Shown here piece after piece: positions 53,940 through 61,271 of a stretch of 64,000 bases of DNA. Position 1 is the first letter of the stretch; each line of letters opens with the position of its first letter. The position numbers were made by a program, and so were the translations under genes. Under the pieces are notes generated by a model. It did not search any database and had not been told where the DNA came from. It saw nothing but the letters and a program-made list of their open reading frames with translations. This DNA comes from Pseudomonadales bacterium (GTDB lineage: Bacteria; Pseudomonadota; Gammaproteobacteria; Pseudomonadales; Halieaceae): the NCBI GenBank assembly GCA_024234735.1, contig JACKNV010000009.1, positions 62,001 through 126,000 on the forward strand, read 5' to 3'.

Positions 53940-54089
53940 CTACTGCACCCTCGTTAACATTACTTGCCATGACTCGTTTTTCTCCATCGCTTCAGCCAAC
54001 GCGTTTGAGCCGAACTCTTTGAGTTTTTCGATGACGCGCAACCGATCTTCGGCCGGGCGATGCTGCAACCTCTTGTCATGTTCCAGCAT
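53940..54089 (-). CDS. Small hypothetical protein overlapping the CPBP gene
   Basis: A 49-residue frame, start ATG 54089, overlapping the CPBP protease stop by 14 bp (the GGCTATGCTGG stretch encodes both). RLQHRPAEDRLRVIEKLKEFGSNALAEAMEKNESWQVML is amphipathic. Coding seems plausible through translational coupling; family unknown. Confidence 0.45.
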   Translation of the reverse strand: MLEHDKRLQHRPAEDRLRVIEKLKEFGSNALAEAMEKNESWQVMLTRVQ

Positions 54090-54915
54090 AGCCAAACTCC
54101 CTGACGCCCTTGCGCCAGAAAACAAGGCCGAAACATGCTGCAACCAACGGTACGGCGAGCCCGAATTCATCGGCAAACCATACCGTGGCGTCACCCGATT
54201 CCGTCATGGGAGAGAAGAATTTCTGCAGGAAGACGTTGTGGCTCATGTGAAAGGTCACGGCTGGCCACAGGCTATCTGATTTGTAGCGGATGTATGCCAT
54301 CACACAGGACATCGACACGAGACAGACCGTGATTGCCACGATTTGAAAGGCCAAAGGGGTTGCGGTGTTGCCGTAAAAACCCAGAAACATGATAGGCCAG
54401 TGCCACATGGACCAAAGCAAACCGCTCAGCAACGCCACATGAGTGAAGCCGAGGTTCTCCGACAGCGCCGGCACCAGAAGGCCCCGCCACCCGACCTCTT
54501 CGCCCAGGACGCCCGGCAGGAGCAGCACAAAACTTACAGTAGCAGTGAGAACAAACCGTAACGCGATAATGGATTCATCGGACCACGACTCCAGCATATA
54601 ACCGGCCCGTATCTCTTCCACAAAACTACTGCCGTACCAGCTCCCCGGGGAAAGACCCCATATCCCGACATATGCAATGGTTGAGTAGGCAAGCGGGATC
54701 AGATAGCTCTGACGCTGATACTTCCAGTTGCCCCAACGCCAACCAAGCGAGCTCAACTCACGACCGCATACGAGACATGCACCAAAGGTCGCCAATCCGA
54801 CGGTTAGCATCAACGGACTGGCACTTTGATACCGCAATAGCAACCAAACACCGAGCGGATACAGGCCCGCCACGAACAGGATAAACGCCACGACAATACG
54901 CCAGGAACTATTCAA
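54076..54915 (-). CDS. CPBP intramembrane glutamic protease
   Basis: A 279-residue protein of about eight helices. The CPBP motif LGEEVGWRGLLVPAL (Glu-Glu) is near residue 139, with the histidine in MWHWPIMFLG (about 168). A TTG at 54915 lies 3 bp from the GTTAAGT heptamer of an attC-like site, so the cassette start supplies the leader. These proteases act in bacteriocin self-immunity or CAAX-like processing. First clear cassette gene. Confidence 0.88.
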   Translation of the reverse strand: MNSSWRIVVAFILFVAGLYPLGVWLLLRYQSASPLMLTVGLATFGACLVCGRELSSLGWRWGNWKYQRQSYLIPLAYSTIAYVGIWGLSPGSWYGSSFVEEIRAGYMLESWSDESIIALRFVLTATVSFVLLLPGVLGEEVGWRGLLVPALSENLGFTHVALLSGLLWSMWHWPIMFLGFYGNTATPLAFQIVAITVCLVSMSCVMAYIRYKSDSLWPAVTFHMSHNVFLQKFFSPMTESGDATVWFADEFGLAVPLVAACFGLVFWRKGVREFGYAGT

Positions 54916-54917
54916 TG

Positions 54918-55009
54918 ACTTAACCCGGAGCAGAGCTTGTTACAGGTGTACAACACCGGGCACCTTCTGGCAGCCCGACCAAGGCACAGACGAGGCTCAT
55001 TTGTTAAAC
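54918..55009 (-). repeat. attC-like site 1 (CPBP / DUF2164 junction)
   Basis: ACTTAAC at 54918-54924 and GTTAAAC at 55003-55009 match the RYYYAAC and GTTRRRY heptamers, 92 bp apart, with a hairpin between (GGTG-TACAA-CACC). It overlaps the end of the DUF2164 gene. The internal pairing is weaker than in sites farther right. Confidence 0.5.
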
Positions 55010-55251
55010 TCTGTAGGCTTTTCCAGCTCATAAATCGTTTCTGATATTTCTTCCAATCTGGCTGAATAGTAGGCCTGCGCATCGTATAACCCACGGTTGT
55101 AAAAATAGGCCCCTACTTCTTCGGCAAAAAAATCGATCAGGAACTGTGCATCAAAGGTGCCTATCTCCTGATCCAGTTCCTCTAGAAAATACAGCTTCAC
55201 CTTCTGTACTATCTGGGTCTTTTCTTCGTCTGTAAATTGAAGCTTCTTCAT
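54997..55251 (-). CDS. DUF2164 family protein
   Basis: An 84-residue protein: MKKLQFTDEEKTQIVQKVKLYFLEELDQEIGTFDAQFLIDFF is the DUF2164 core and GAYFYNRGLYDAQAYYSARLEEISETIYELEKP its second half. The family, small and acidic, is frequent in cassettes and stand-alone loci; function unknown. ATG lies 3 bp inside the cassette after GTTAAGT (rc of 55254-55260). Confidence 0.88.
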   Translation of the reverse strand: MKKLQFTDEEKTQIVQKVKLYFLEELDQEIGTFDAQFLIDFFAEEVGAYFYNRGLYDAQAYYSARLEEISETIYELEKPTEFNK

Positions 55252-55375
55252 ACACTTAACCTACAGGTGCCAGGCATGCTGTTGCCCGGGTAATACCAGA
55301 ACACCACAAAGCGGCAAGTAGATCCCTCCAGCCCAACATGTGGTAACAGCGGTAATCTGCAACGTAACTGAATAT

Positions 55376-55744
55376 TTATAAGCAGGTTTTTGCGCGATTG
55401 ATAACTGCCTGATGCTCAGGGCGAACTGGCATAACCTTGAATGGGCTGACATTTGCACCGCCGGTATTACCCTTTGGCACCAACCCGAACATTGTCTTTG
55501 TAGCGGCTCCGACTATACGAACCACCTGACCCGAAAACTCACCAATCCGAGAGTTTCTAAGCGCCCAGCGAAGCATGAGCACATGAGCTTTAACGTGCCA
55601 GAAAGTAGACTCCTGCCCAATGACATGGGCATTCTCATAGTGCTTGAACTCGAGATCGATATCTTGCGCTGCACGCGCCTTTTCCGCCAATTCAATTTCC
55701 TTCAATACATATGGGGCTATGTTCTTCGAAAAAGCACCAAGCAT
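55376..55744 (-). CDS. DUF3703 family protein
   Basis: A 122-residue protein. YENAHVIGQESTFWHVKAHVLMLRWALRN and GLVPKGNTGGANVSPFKVMPVRPEHQAVI are the conserved DUF3703 parts. Associated in other genomes with metal or mercury-resistance islands, but its role is unproven. The left cassette border is a perfect ACTTAAC (55254-55260), although I do not see a full attC hairpin between 55254 and 55375. Confidence 0.86.
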   Translation of the reverse strand: MLGAFSKNIAPYVLKEIELAEKARAAQDIDLEFKHYENAHVIGQESTFWHVKAHVLMLRWALRNSRIGEFSGQVVRIVGAATKTMFGLVPKGNTGGANVSPFKVMPVRPEHQAVINRAKTCL

Positions 55745-55877
55745 CGTCTATCTCCGATATACGCGTATACGTCGCGGGCCCAGGCGGATGAACCTGCCAG
55801 TAGTGAAATCTCACGCCGCAACATTGCCAGACAATGAAAATGATATTAACGGAATTCATGCCCTGCGCAAAAGCTTG

Positions 55878-56417
55878 TTAGCAGAGCATTTGCCACGCCG
55901 AATAGCCTGCCGTGAAAAATATCATCAGCGCAGTAGTATAAAAGCAGAGCGTGAACCCAATGGCCCTCGATGGCGCTCCTTGTTTATAGCCGGCAAAAAA
56001 GAGAACACGCCCAACACCAAAGGCCATGGAGGCAATCGGCACCACAGATAGCCATTTAGCCGGCATCGTCACTGACCAGAAAACGTAGGCAAAGGTAGCC
56101 AATACCGTTTGCTCGAGGGTATTCTGTATAAGCGCCTGCAACAACCTTGCTTGCTCGGTGCCATTAGAAAGCCCGCCACCATCAATATCCTCTGGGGTAA
56201 AGAAACGATGCTTCGCCAGGCGACCAACCGAAACAACCAGAAATAGTATCGGGACCAAACACCACAAGATAGCCGTGCTTAACCTCTCGAGTAATGGCAT
56301 ACCACCACTAAAACCAAACGGGTTCAGGTAAGCGCCAAATAACAGAATCGACAGCGCCAGTAAAAAGCCGATTATCATGCCCTTTAATACACCAAGCTGC
56401 TTGTTGCTCAAACTCAT
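55878..56417 (-). CDS. MAPEG family membrane protein
   Basis: A 179-residue protein with four helices. FTPEDIDGGGLSNGTEQARLLQALIQNTLEQTVLATFAYVFW and GVGRVLFFAGYKQGAPSRAIGFTL match the MAPEG (glutathione transferase-like membrane) family. The stop lies in GTTAGCA (55877-55883), an R''-like heptamer; the expected attC is not clearly resolved. Confidence 0.86.
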   Translation of the reverse strand: MSLSNKQLGVLKGMIIGFLLALSILLFGAYLNPFGFSGGMPLLERLSTAILWCLVPILFLVVSVGRLAKHRFFTPEDIDGGGLSNGTEQARLLQALIQNTLEQTVLATFAYVFWSVTMPAKWLSVVPIASMAFGVGRVLFFAGYKQGAPSRAIGFTLCFYTTALMIFFTAGYSAWQMLC

Positions 56418-56473
56418 TGTTTTTCCTTGTGTCTTGCACCTGTCGCTCGCTGCAACATATTGTTATAACGCAC

Positions 56474-56821
56474 TTACATTTTGACCCCAAAGTAATTGAG
56501 CGCCAGGACCATTGCGAAGTAACTTATTATTGTTGCCGCAACAGATGCCGAAAGACTTAGATAGAAGCCCCAGCCAAATTTCAGCAACAGTGGCAGCACG
56601 ACGAACAGCACCAGAGATGGTAATACCAACCAAAAAACGCTGGTTGATAATGCGGAAACTTTTTCAATATCTTTTGTGTCGATGTATAGCCAGAACATGG
56701 CCAAAACCGAAACAAGTGGAACGGATGCCAAGATAGCCCCGATTAAAGAGCTACGTTTAGCCACCTCTGAAATTGCAACTATGAGAAGCGTTGTAACTGC
56801 TATTTTCAATACATAGTACAT
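56474..56821 (-). CDS. DUF3147 membrane protein
   Basis: A 115-residue protein with three to four helices. MYYVLKIAVTTLLIVAISEVAKRSSLIGAILASVPLVSVLAMFWLYIDT is the DUF3147 signature. Function unknown. The start is 25 bp from the GTCTAAC heptamer at 56846-56852. Confidence 0.85.
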   Translation of the reverse strand: MYYVLKIAVTTLLIVAISEVAKRSSLIGAILASVPLVSVLAMFWLYIDTKDIEKVSALSTSVFWLVLPSLVLFVVLPLLLKFGWGFYLSLSASVAATIISYFAMVLALNYFGVKM

Positions 56822-56845
56822 GATTATTTAAGCACTATCTCGATC

Positions 56846-56852
56846 GTCTAAC
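56846..56852 (-). other. Integron core-site heptamer GTCTAAC without a clear attC
   Basis: GTCTAAC matches RYYYAAC exactly and, like four other sites here, is followed by GCC. It is the right distance from the DUF3147 start. The stop of the small gene at 56848-57081 is formed inside it, and no hairpin arm is visible downstream, so it may be a recombination junction that lost its attC. Confidence 0.4.
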
Positions 56853-57081
56853 GCCATGGTTTGGAGCTTTTCTCATTGCCATACTTGAATTGACCAGTTG
56901 CTTTGGCCATCAGCAATTGTCGATCTGTTCCAAGGCAGTTTGAGGCTTTAGCGGAAAACTTGGCAGCATCATTTCCCTTGAGCGTGGTAACTACCTTTCC
57001 CTTGTAGGATATCTGGACTACCCCGTTCTTTGATTCAGTAAAATCAAATGGACTGTCATCCAATTTTTTACTGCCCGTCAT
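56848..57081 (-). CDS. Small hypothetical protein coupled to rhodanese-like gene
   Basis: A 77-residue polar protein (SPFDFTESKNGVVQISYKGKVVTTLKGNDAAKF). ATG overlaps the stop of the rhodanese-like gene (ATGA), so the two are a two-gene cassette. I do not recognise a family. Its stop TAG is provided by the core-site heptamer GTCTAAC, so the true gene may originally have been longer. Confidence 0.6.
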   Translation of the reverse strand: MTGSKKLDDSPFDFTESKNGVVQISYKGKVVTTLKGNDAAKFSAKASNCLGTDRQLLMAKATGQFKYGNEKSSKPWR

Positions 57082-57317
57082 TTGTTTACACCAAACACCT
57101 GAAGCAGCGTTGCCCTGTTTACACGTCCCCGACTTGTATCCGAAGTCATGATTCTTTTAGGGATGTTGATTGCTGTGGGGATGTGTTCTATTTCATAGGC
57201 GTCTGGGGCACGAGCATCGATTACAATGACGTCGCCAACACTGCTCAATGATTCACTCAGATCCCACGAATCGGTTTCGTACCGTAATTTTGTTTTATAG
57301 AATTCATGTTGCCTCAT
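57078..57317 (-). CDS. Truncated rhodanese-like protein
   Basis: A 79-residue protein. DVIVIDARAPDAYEIEHIPTAINIPKRIM is the N-terminal half of a rhodanese domain, but the protein stops before the active-site loop, so the catalytic cysteine (CxxxxR) is absent. It is either a remnant or an inactive sulfur-binding-type adaptor. It leads the two-gene cassette with the following gene. Confidence 0.75.
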   Translation of the reverse strand: MRQHEFYKTKLRYETDSWDLSESLSSVGDVIVIDARAPDAYEIEHIPTAINIPKRIMTSDTSRGRVNRATLLQVFGVNK

Positions 57318-57340
57318 AAAAATCTCCCCTTCTTCTTACA

Positions 57341-57431
57341 CATAACGCCGTGGTAAGGGGCAAATTGAACGGTGATTAATTGTCTCGCACAGGCCCGCAG
57401 GGCCAGATTGAAATTTACCACCTTCTTATGT
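57341..57431 (-). repeat. attC site 2
   Basis: ACATAAC-GCC-GTGGTAA (57341-57357) pairs with TTACCAC ... TTATGT (to 57431). ACATAAC/CTTATGT form the outer heptamers and GGCC-CGCA-GGGCC a central hairpin. 91 bp. It carries the stop of the ABM gene. Confidence 0.72.
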
Positions 57432-57719
57432 GTTGCTGCCATATTGATGCAGAACCTCGACCACTTGCACTTGATAAGACCGATACCATCTAGATTTACC
57501 AAGTGATTGCGCCCGCTTATGCTCAGGGTTGTTTTTCCAGGCCTGGATACTTTCCCTATTCGGCCAATAGGAAATCGCTAATTCACTGTTGCCTTCGGTT
57601 GATGAGGTAAACTCGATGCAACCATATTCGTTAATGGCCAGCTCTCTCATCCGATTTGCCATATCTGAATATGACTCATCAAGCTTTTTGATCTGGGCCC
57701 TGAAGATAACTGCGTACAT
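57426..57719 (-). CDS. Antibiotic biosynthesis monooxygenase-domain protein
   Basis: A 97-residue ABM-fold (ferredoxin-like dimeric) protein. MYAVIFRAQIKK and INEYGCIEFTSSTEGNSELAISYWPNRESIQAWKNNPEHKRAQSLG match the family. Role probably a small heme-free oxygenase or ligand-binding protein; family often on cassettes. Confidence 0.88.
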   Translation of the reverse strand: MYAVIFRAQIKKLDESYSDMANRMRELAINEYGCIEFTSSTEGNSELAISYWPNRESIQAWKNNPEHKRAQSLGKSRWYRSYQVQVVEVLHQYGSNT

Positions 57720-57737
57720 TGGTCACCAGGTTTTTTA

Positions 57738-57823
57738 GGAAAACGCCCAGCACTCGGGCTTGAATTGCGGAGCAATGAAACTTCGAGGCGACTTTTAACC
57801 TGTGCTACCGCTGCTTTTTAAGC
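57738..57823 (-). repeat. Weak attC-like site (ABM / deazaflavin-type junction)
   Basis: GGAAAAC-GCCC at 57738 and TTTAAGC (57817-57823) frame a region with GCCC-AGCACTC-GGGC and a CAGCAC/GTGCTA pair. The heptamers only partly match consensus. The position between two cassette genes makes it a candidate. Confidence 0.35.
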
Positions 57824-57834
57824 ATTCCACGCAA

Positions 57835-58284
57835 CTACACCTCCTCAAATTCGACTACAACAGCCTTCTGCGATGCGACCAATAGATCGTTGTCGTCTAA
57901 ACTGCCATCTGGGTTTACTCGAATTTCGTGATACGCGGCATCTTGCGGAAAGGCTGCTAGATAATCCGTTAGAAGCTCACTAGTACGACCAGGATCTCTA
58001 GCCAGGACCCTGGCCTGATATGCCCCAGAGGAACCCGCGACCAGCAGGGTTACTTGAGGGTTTGCCTTGACATTGCGCCACCATTGCCCGTGGTCCGAAG
58101 TAAAACACCGAATAGAAACACCCCGACGGATGTAGCGCACAGGGGTTGAATAGGCCCTGCCCGATTTCCTGCCGGTGTATGTAATCAACAACACACTCCG
58201 ACTCATTAGGGTATGAAATGGAGACTTTAGAAGCATTCCAACTACTATGTTGATTATCTTAAAAAGTGGCTCAGGAATTTTCAT
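57835..58284 (-). CDS. Nitroreductase/deazaflavin-type split-barrel protein
   Basis: A 149-residue protein from ATG 58284. SVLLITYTGRKSGRAYSTPVRYIRRGVSIRCFTSDHGQWWRNVKANPQVTLLV matches the deazaflavin-dependent nitroreductase (DDN) family. In gammaproteobacteria F420 is rare, so FMN or another cofactor may be bound. Typical cassette size. Confidence 0.83.
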   Translation of the reverse strand: MKIPEPLFKIINIVVGMLLKSPFHTLMSRSVLLITYTGRKSGRAYSTPVRYIRRGVSIRCFTSDHGQWWRNVKANPQVTLLVAGSSGAYQARVLARDPGRTSELLTDYLAAFPQDAAYHEIRVNPDGSLDDNDLLVASQKAVVVEFEEV

Positions 58285-58422
58285 GGCTTCGAATGCGACA
58301 CCTAACAGCCTCACCACAGGCTGACAATAGATTGTGACTGTTTCACCAAAATGCCGAAGGCATGTAGAAAATACAAGCTCTTGGCAATCCTATCGCGCCT
58401 CGTTTATTGGGCGCAGAATATC

Positions 58423-58806
58423 TCACAGTGGTTCTTCTCCAACTATACAGAATCCATGACCAAATGGGTCACTACAAAACGCTACAGGAGGGTAACCAGA
58501 AATTCTGTGCTCCTCTTCCAATTTTGCACCTGCTGCCAACGCTTTTTTAAGTGTCTCTTCGAAATCTTTGACGCGGAAATCAATATGCACAGGGGTCCAG
58601 TGTCGTTTATATCTCCGAAGGTCATCACTGCCTCTAGCGGGGGAAGTACCCGCCGGTTTTGCAAGCAGACCAATGGTTGTCCCATCAGCAGAAAGAATGG
58701 CAAATCCAGGATGTGGACGCGATGTTTCAATAAAGCCAAAAGCCGCGCCAAAGAACTCCAATCCTTCTTCGATAGTTGGAACATCTATCGATACTGTGAC
58801 TATCAT
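58423..58806 (-). CDS. VOC (glyoxalase/dioxygenase) superfamily protein
   Basis: A 127-residue protein from ATG 58806: MIVTVSIDVPTIEEGLEFFGAAFGF is the usual VOC start, followed by GFAILSADGTTIGLLAKPAGT and a second half with VHIDFRVKDFEETLKKALAAGAKL and PFGHGFCIV. Metal ligands are plausible at H and E positions, but the enzyme type (glyoxalase, resistance or dioxygenase) is not assignable. The upstream 230 bp carry no other gene; they end in attC site 3. Confidence 0.87.
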   Translation of the reverse strand: MIVTVSIDVPTIEEGLEFFGAAFGFIETSRPHPGFAILSADGTTIGLLAKPAGTSPARGSDDLRRYKRHWTPVHIDFRVKDFEETLKKALAAGAKLEEEHRISGYPPVAFCSDPFGHGFCIVGEEPL

Positions 58807-59037
58807 AATATCTTCGAAGTGGTTAACTGCACGCGGCCTAAAGCCACCTAATGATTCGACAACCAGCGCGCGGTACGTGCGCCCGAGCGAAGGGGGCGAG
58901 CTGACAGTATTTATCAAGTGCCGTCATTGCCAGGCCCTGTTCGCATGAGTAGTTGGTATATGAACTTGCCATACTAGAGATAGCACGCCAGGTATTCTCA
59001 CTACCAATCAGATAGCGTTTTGTTTCCTGACTGAACT

Positions 59038-59094
59038 ACCTAACGCCTTGCCCACAGCGCCGCTTGCGCCGTCCGAAGCGGCAATTGGTTAAAT
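59038..59094 (-). repeat. attC site 3
   Basis: ACCTAAC (59038-59044) and GTTAAAT (59088-59094) are full consensus heptamers. Between them GCCGCTT-N10-AAGCGGC forms a perfect 7-bp stem. At 57 bp it is the classic short attC layout. It carries the stop of the DUF2798 gene. Confidence 0.87.
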
Positions 59095-59328
59095 GTCATT
59101 ATCTTCTTCCTTTAGGACCATGCTTACAAGTCTATGAACCAACGGCGAAACTACAATTATTGTTGGGAATGCGATAACAAACGCGAAAGCCCAGGCTTTT
59201 AACCATATATGAATAATATTGCTGACCAAGCCAACATTAAAAATACTTATCACTAAAGACATGATGCATGACATTAGCAATGACATAAAAAATGAAAATA
59301 CGATTCTATGATGTTTGCGATCAATCAT
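59089..59328 (-). CDS. DUF2798 membrane protein
   Basis: A 79-residue protein with two helices (FSFFMSLLMSCIMSLVISIFN and AFAFVIAFPTIIVVSPLVHRLVSMV), matching DUF2798 (LKAWAFAFVIAFP). Function unknown. The start lies about 28 bp inside the cassette, after GTTAAAT (rc of 59357-59363). Confidence 0.86.
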   Translation of the reverse strand: MIDRKHHRIVFSFFMSLLMSCIMSLVISIFNVGLVSNIIHIWLKAWAFAFVIAFPTIIVVSPLVHRLVSMVLKEEDNDI

Positions 59329-59356
59329 TTACATCAATTCTCTACGATATCGTGCC

Positions 59357-59452
59357 ATTTAACACCGCATTATCGGGTGCAAACGAAGGGAGCATCCCAG
59401 CCGGTTCTCCGGCGACATAAATGCCTTATTATGCGGCGCATATGGGTTATAT
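59357..59452 (-). repeat. attC site 4
   Basis: ATTTAAC (59357-59363) and GTTATAT (59446-59452), 96 bp. CCGCATTAT on the left pairs with ATTATGCGG on the right (one mismatch), and CCGG-TTCT-CCGG forms the centre. Consistent with an attC. Confidence 0.75.
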
Positions 59453-59466
59453 AGCTACCAGTTCCC

Positions 59467-59691
59467 TCAATACAGCCGCCTCTTCTCGTCGTCGCTGATC
59501 ACCACTTCAACTGCCTCAAGTGGAGCGGGAACTTTTCCGTTAGCAGCCATGCTTTCAAGTAGCGGGGCATCACGCACAACCTCTGCCCTGCCACTAATGC
59601 GGAGAGTCTCTCGTTTTCCTGGAACCAAAAAATCAAACCTAAATCGCGCGGACTGAATCAGTCGTCTAGTAGTGGATTGTAATAGGCACAT
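59467..59691 (-). pseudogene. Fragment of a pyridoxamine-phosphate-oxidase-like gene
   Basis: SARFRFDFLVPGKRETLRISGRAEVVRDAPLLESMAANGKVPAPLEAVEV is the middle of a PPOX-type FMN protein. The N-terminal about 60 residues and the C-terminal cysteine region are missing; the frame begins inside the end of the VOC gene. It is therefore a fragment carried in the same cassette. A short expressed protein is possible but lacks flavin-binding parts. Confidence 0.7.
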
Positions 59692-60044
59692 AGCTTGTTA
59701 CCATCGAGGTCACGACAGTAGCCGAACGATGCCCCGTTTCCCCTTTCGCCAAAATTACCTTCATTGGTACCACCAAGTTCCAGTGCTTTAGCATGAAATG
59801 CCGCCGCTTCTTCTTCGGTGTCAAACCCGAAACCGCACATCGTGCCGTTGCCGACGGTAGCTGCACATTCGTCGCGTGGATTGAGCACGCCAAACATTTC
59901 GTTACCACTGCGGTAGATCCGCCCTCCACGCGGTGTCTCAAAAAATGCCGTCCATCCCGCGAAACCCAACAATTCATCGTAGAATTCCAGAGCCTTTTCC
60001 ATGTCGTTAGTGCCAACTGTGAAGTACCCAAGTCTGCTAGCCAT
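59658..60044 (-). CDS. VOC superfamily protein
   Basis: A 128-residue protein, start ATG 60044: MASRLGYFTVGTNDMEKALEFYDELLGF, GFGFDTEEEAAAFHAKALELGGTNEG and YCRDLDGNKLCAYYNP are the two VOC repeats with Asp/Glu metal positions. Possibly a glyoxalase- or bleomycin-resistance-type protein. Overlaps the PPOX-like fragment by 34 bp. Confidence 0.88.
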   Translation of the reverse strand: MASRLGYFTVGTNDMEKALEFYDELLGFAGWTAFFETPRGGRIYRSGNEMFGVLNPRDECAATVGNGTMCGFGFDTEEEAAAFHAKALELGGTNEGNFGERGNGASFGYCRDLDGNKLCAYYNPLLDD

Positions 60045-60161
60045 TATTTCCCCCTCTTATAGAAAACTATTAGGCCATGGACCGTCAGCTACGATCAAAG
60101 GCCGATGTTACAAATCAGGTTCTCGAACGCTTTTCTGGATGAATACTCGATACCAACGACC

Positions 60162-60219
60162 TCATAACGCCTTGGCACCGGCGCCGTTTATGGCGTCCGC
60201 GTGCTTCGACTTGTTAGCT
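60162..60219 (-). repeat. attC site 5
   Basis: TCATAAC-GCC (60162) and GTTAGCT (60213-60219), 58 bp, with GGCGCC-GTTTA-TGGCGTCC as the centre and GCACCGGCGCC/GCACGCGGACGCC pairing. The frame of the following small gene runs through this site and uses TGA 60162-60164. Confidence 0.85.
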
Positions 60220-60323
60220 GATCTGCCTAGTAAATATAGAACCGCACCTGCCCCCATGAACAGTGTCATAACAGCAAACCCAGAAAGGTAATCTCTAAAG
60301 GCGTTTAAACTTTCTGTATCCAT
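60162..60323 (-). CDS. Small membrane protein running through its attC
   Basis: A 53-residue protein from ATG 60323 (MDTESLNAFRDYLSGF) with one helix AVMTLFMGAGAVLYLLGRS. The C-terminus (DAINGAGAKAL) is encoded by the attC. The frame continues open upstream to the IS end at 60389, so a longer 5' part could have been cut off by the IS. Not recognised. Confidence 0.5.
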   Translation of the reverse strand: MDTESLNAFRDYLSGFAVMTLFMGAGAVLYLLGRSANKSKHADAINGAGAKAL

Positions 60324-60416
60324 AACTTCAGCTATTTCAGGAGAACATTTTATTGAGAGGATTGAGATAACAACCAATATATTAAATGTGAACTGGCACC
60401 ACTTTTGTGGACACTT

Positions 60417-61271
60417 TCAGGCGCATAGTAGCGCCACCTCTTCGGGCGATTGATACCCGATCTGGGAGTGCAAACGCTCCCTGTTGTAGAACTCAATATA
60501 CTCAACAATCTTAGCGGTCGCTTCAATTCGATCCCTGAAGGAGACCTGGTGAACGAGTTCCGCTTTCAGGGTGTGGAAGTAGGATTCCACCGAGGCATTG
60601 TCCAGTGGATTCCCCTTCCTGCTCATGCTGCGTGTCAGGCCGGATTCCTCGACCAGTTCACGGTAGTCGTGTGCTGCGTATTCAATCCCCTGGTCGGAGT
60701 GGAAGATACAGCCATCGCTGACCTTCTCTCGTGACAGGGCCATACGCAGCGCACTCATGGCAAATTCGGCACTGCGCTGCCTGGCAAACGACCAACCCAC
60801 GACCTTGCGACTGTACAGATCCAGCACCACCGCGTGATACAGCCAGCCCTTGCCAGTCCGGATATAGGTGAAGTCACCCGCCCACAGGACACCCGGAGTC
60901 TCAGGGGCCGATTCCCGACCCAGCACATTGCCCGTGGAAGAGTAGAACTCATGCAGGCCTGGCCGCCATTGATACAGGCCACGGGTCGAGGCTTGCCGAC
61001 CCATTTCGCGCATCAGGCGCTGCACGCGCCGGCGACTGCAGGAATAGCCCAATCTGCGCAGGTCCTGGTGCAGCCGTGCTGCACCGTAGGCCCGACGGAA
61101 ACCCTGGTGACGCTCGTCAATCACGGTCTTTAGCTCCTGGTCGTAGACCCGGCGCGCGCTGGTGGGCCGGGTCAACCACGCATAGAACCCGCTGGCCGAT
61201 ACCCCGAACAGATTGCACATGCGTCGCACTTTGTACTCATGACGGTTCTCCGCGATAAAAGCGAAGATCAC
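60417..61271 (-). CDS. IS3-family transposase OrfB (DDE integrase domain)
   Basis: A 284-residue frame beginning GTG 61271 within the orfA stop. The catalytic DDE triad is D133 (WAGDFTYI), D193 (FHSDQGIEY) and E229 (NASVESYFHTLK), with the 35-residue spacing. An N-terminal HTH_21 region HEYKVRRMCNLFGVSASGFYAW precedes it. Expressed as an OrfAB fusion by -1 frameshift. Confidence 0.95.
   Translation of the reverse strand: MIFAFIAENRHEYKVRRMCNLFGVSASGFYAWLTRPTSARRVYDQELKTVIDERHQGFRRAYGAARLHQDLRRLGYSCSRRRVQRLMREMGRQASTRGLYQWRPGLHEFYSSTGNVLGRESAPETPGVLWAGDFTYIRTGKGWLYHAVVLDLYSRKVVGWSFARQRSAEFAMSALRMALSREKVSDGCIFHSDQGIEYAAHDYRELVEESGLTRSMSRKGNPLDNASVESYFHTLKAELVHQVSFRDRIEATAKIVEYIEFYNRERLHSQIGYQSPEEVALLCA

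Noticed and set aside
55254..55375. Full attC between DUF2164 and DUF3703
   Set aside because: ACTTAAC at 55254 is good but no GTTRRRY partner or stable palindrome is seen; only the single heptamer is noted.
55786..55883. Full attC between DUF3703 and MAPEG genes
   Set aside because: GTTAGCA at 55877 is acceptable but the other end (GATGAAC or TATTAAC) is poor and pairing unclear.
56418..56473. attC between MAPEG and DUF3147 genes
   Set aside because: TTATAACGC resembles the core heptamer, but only 56 bp without pairing arms are available.
58285..58422. attC between the VOC gene and the deazaflavin-type gene
   Set aside because: Only small hairpins (ATGCCGAAGGCAT, GCGCC-N9-GGGCGC) and no consensus heptamers.
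59680..59710. GCTTGTTA motif resembling an attC end
   Set aside because: Lies inside the VOC coding sequence, without paired arm.
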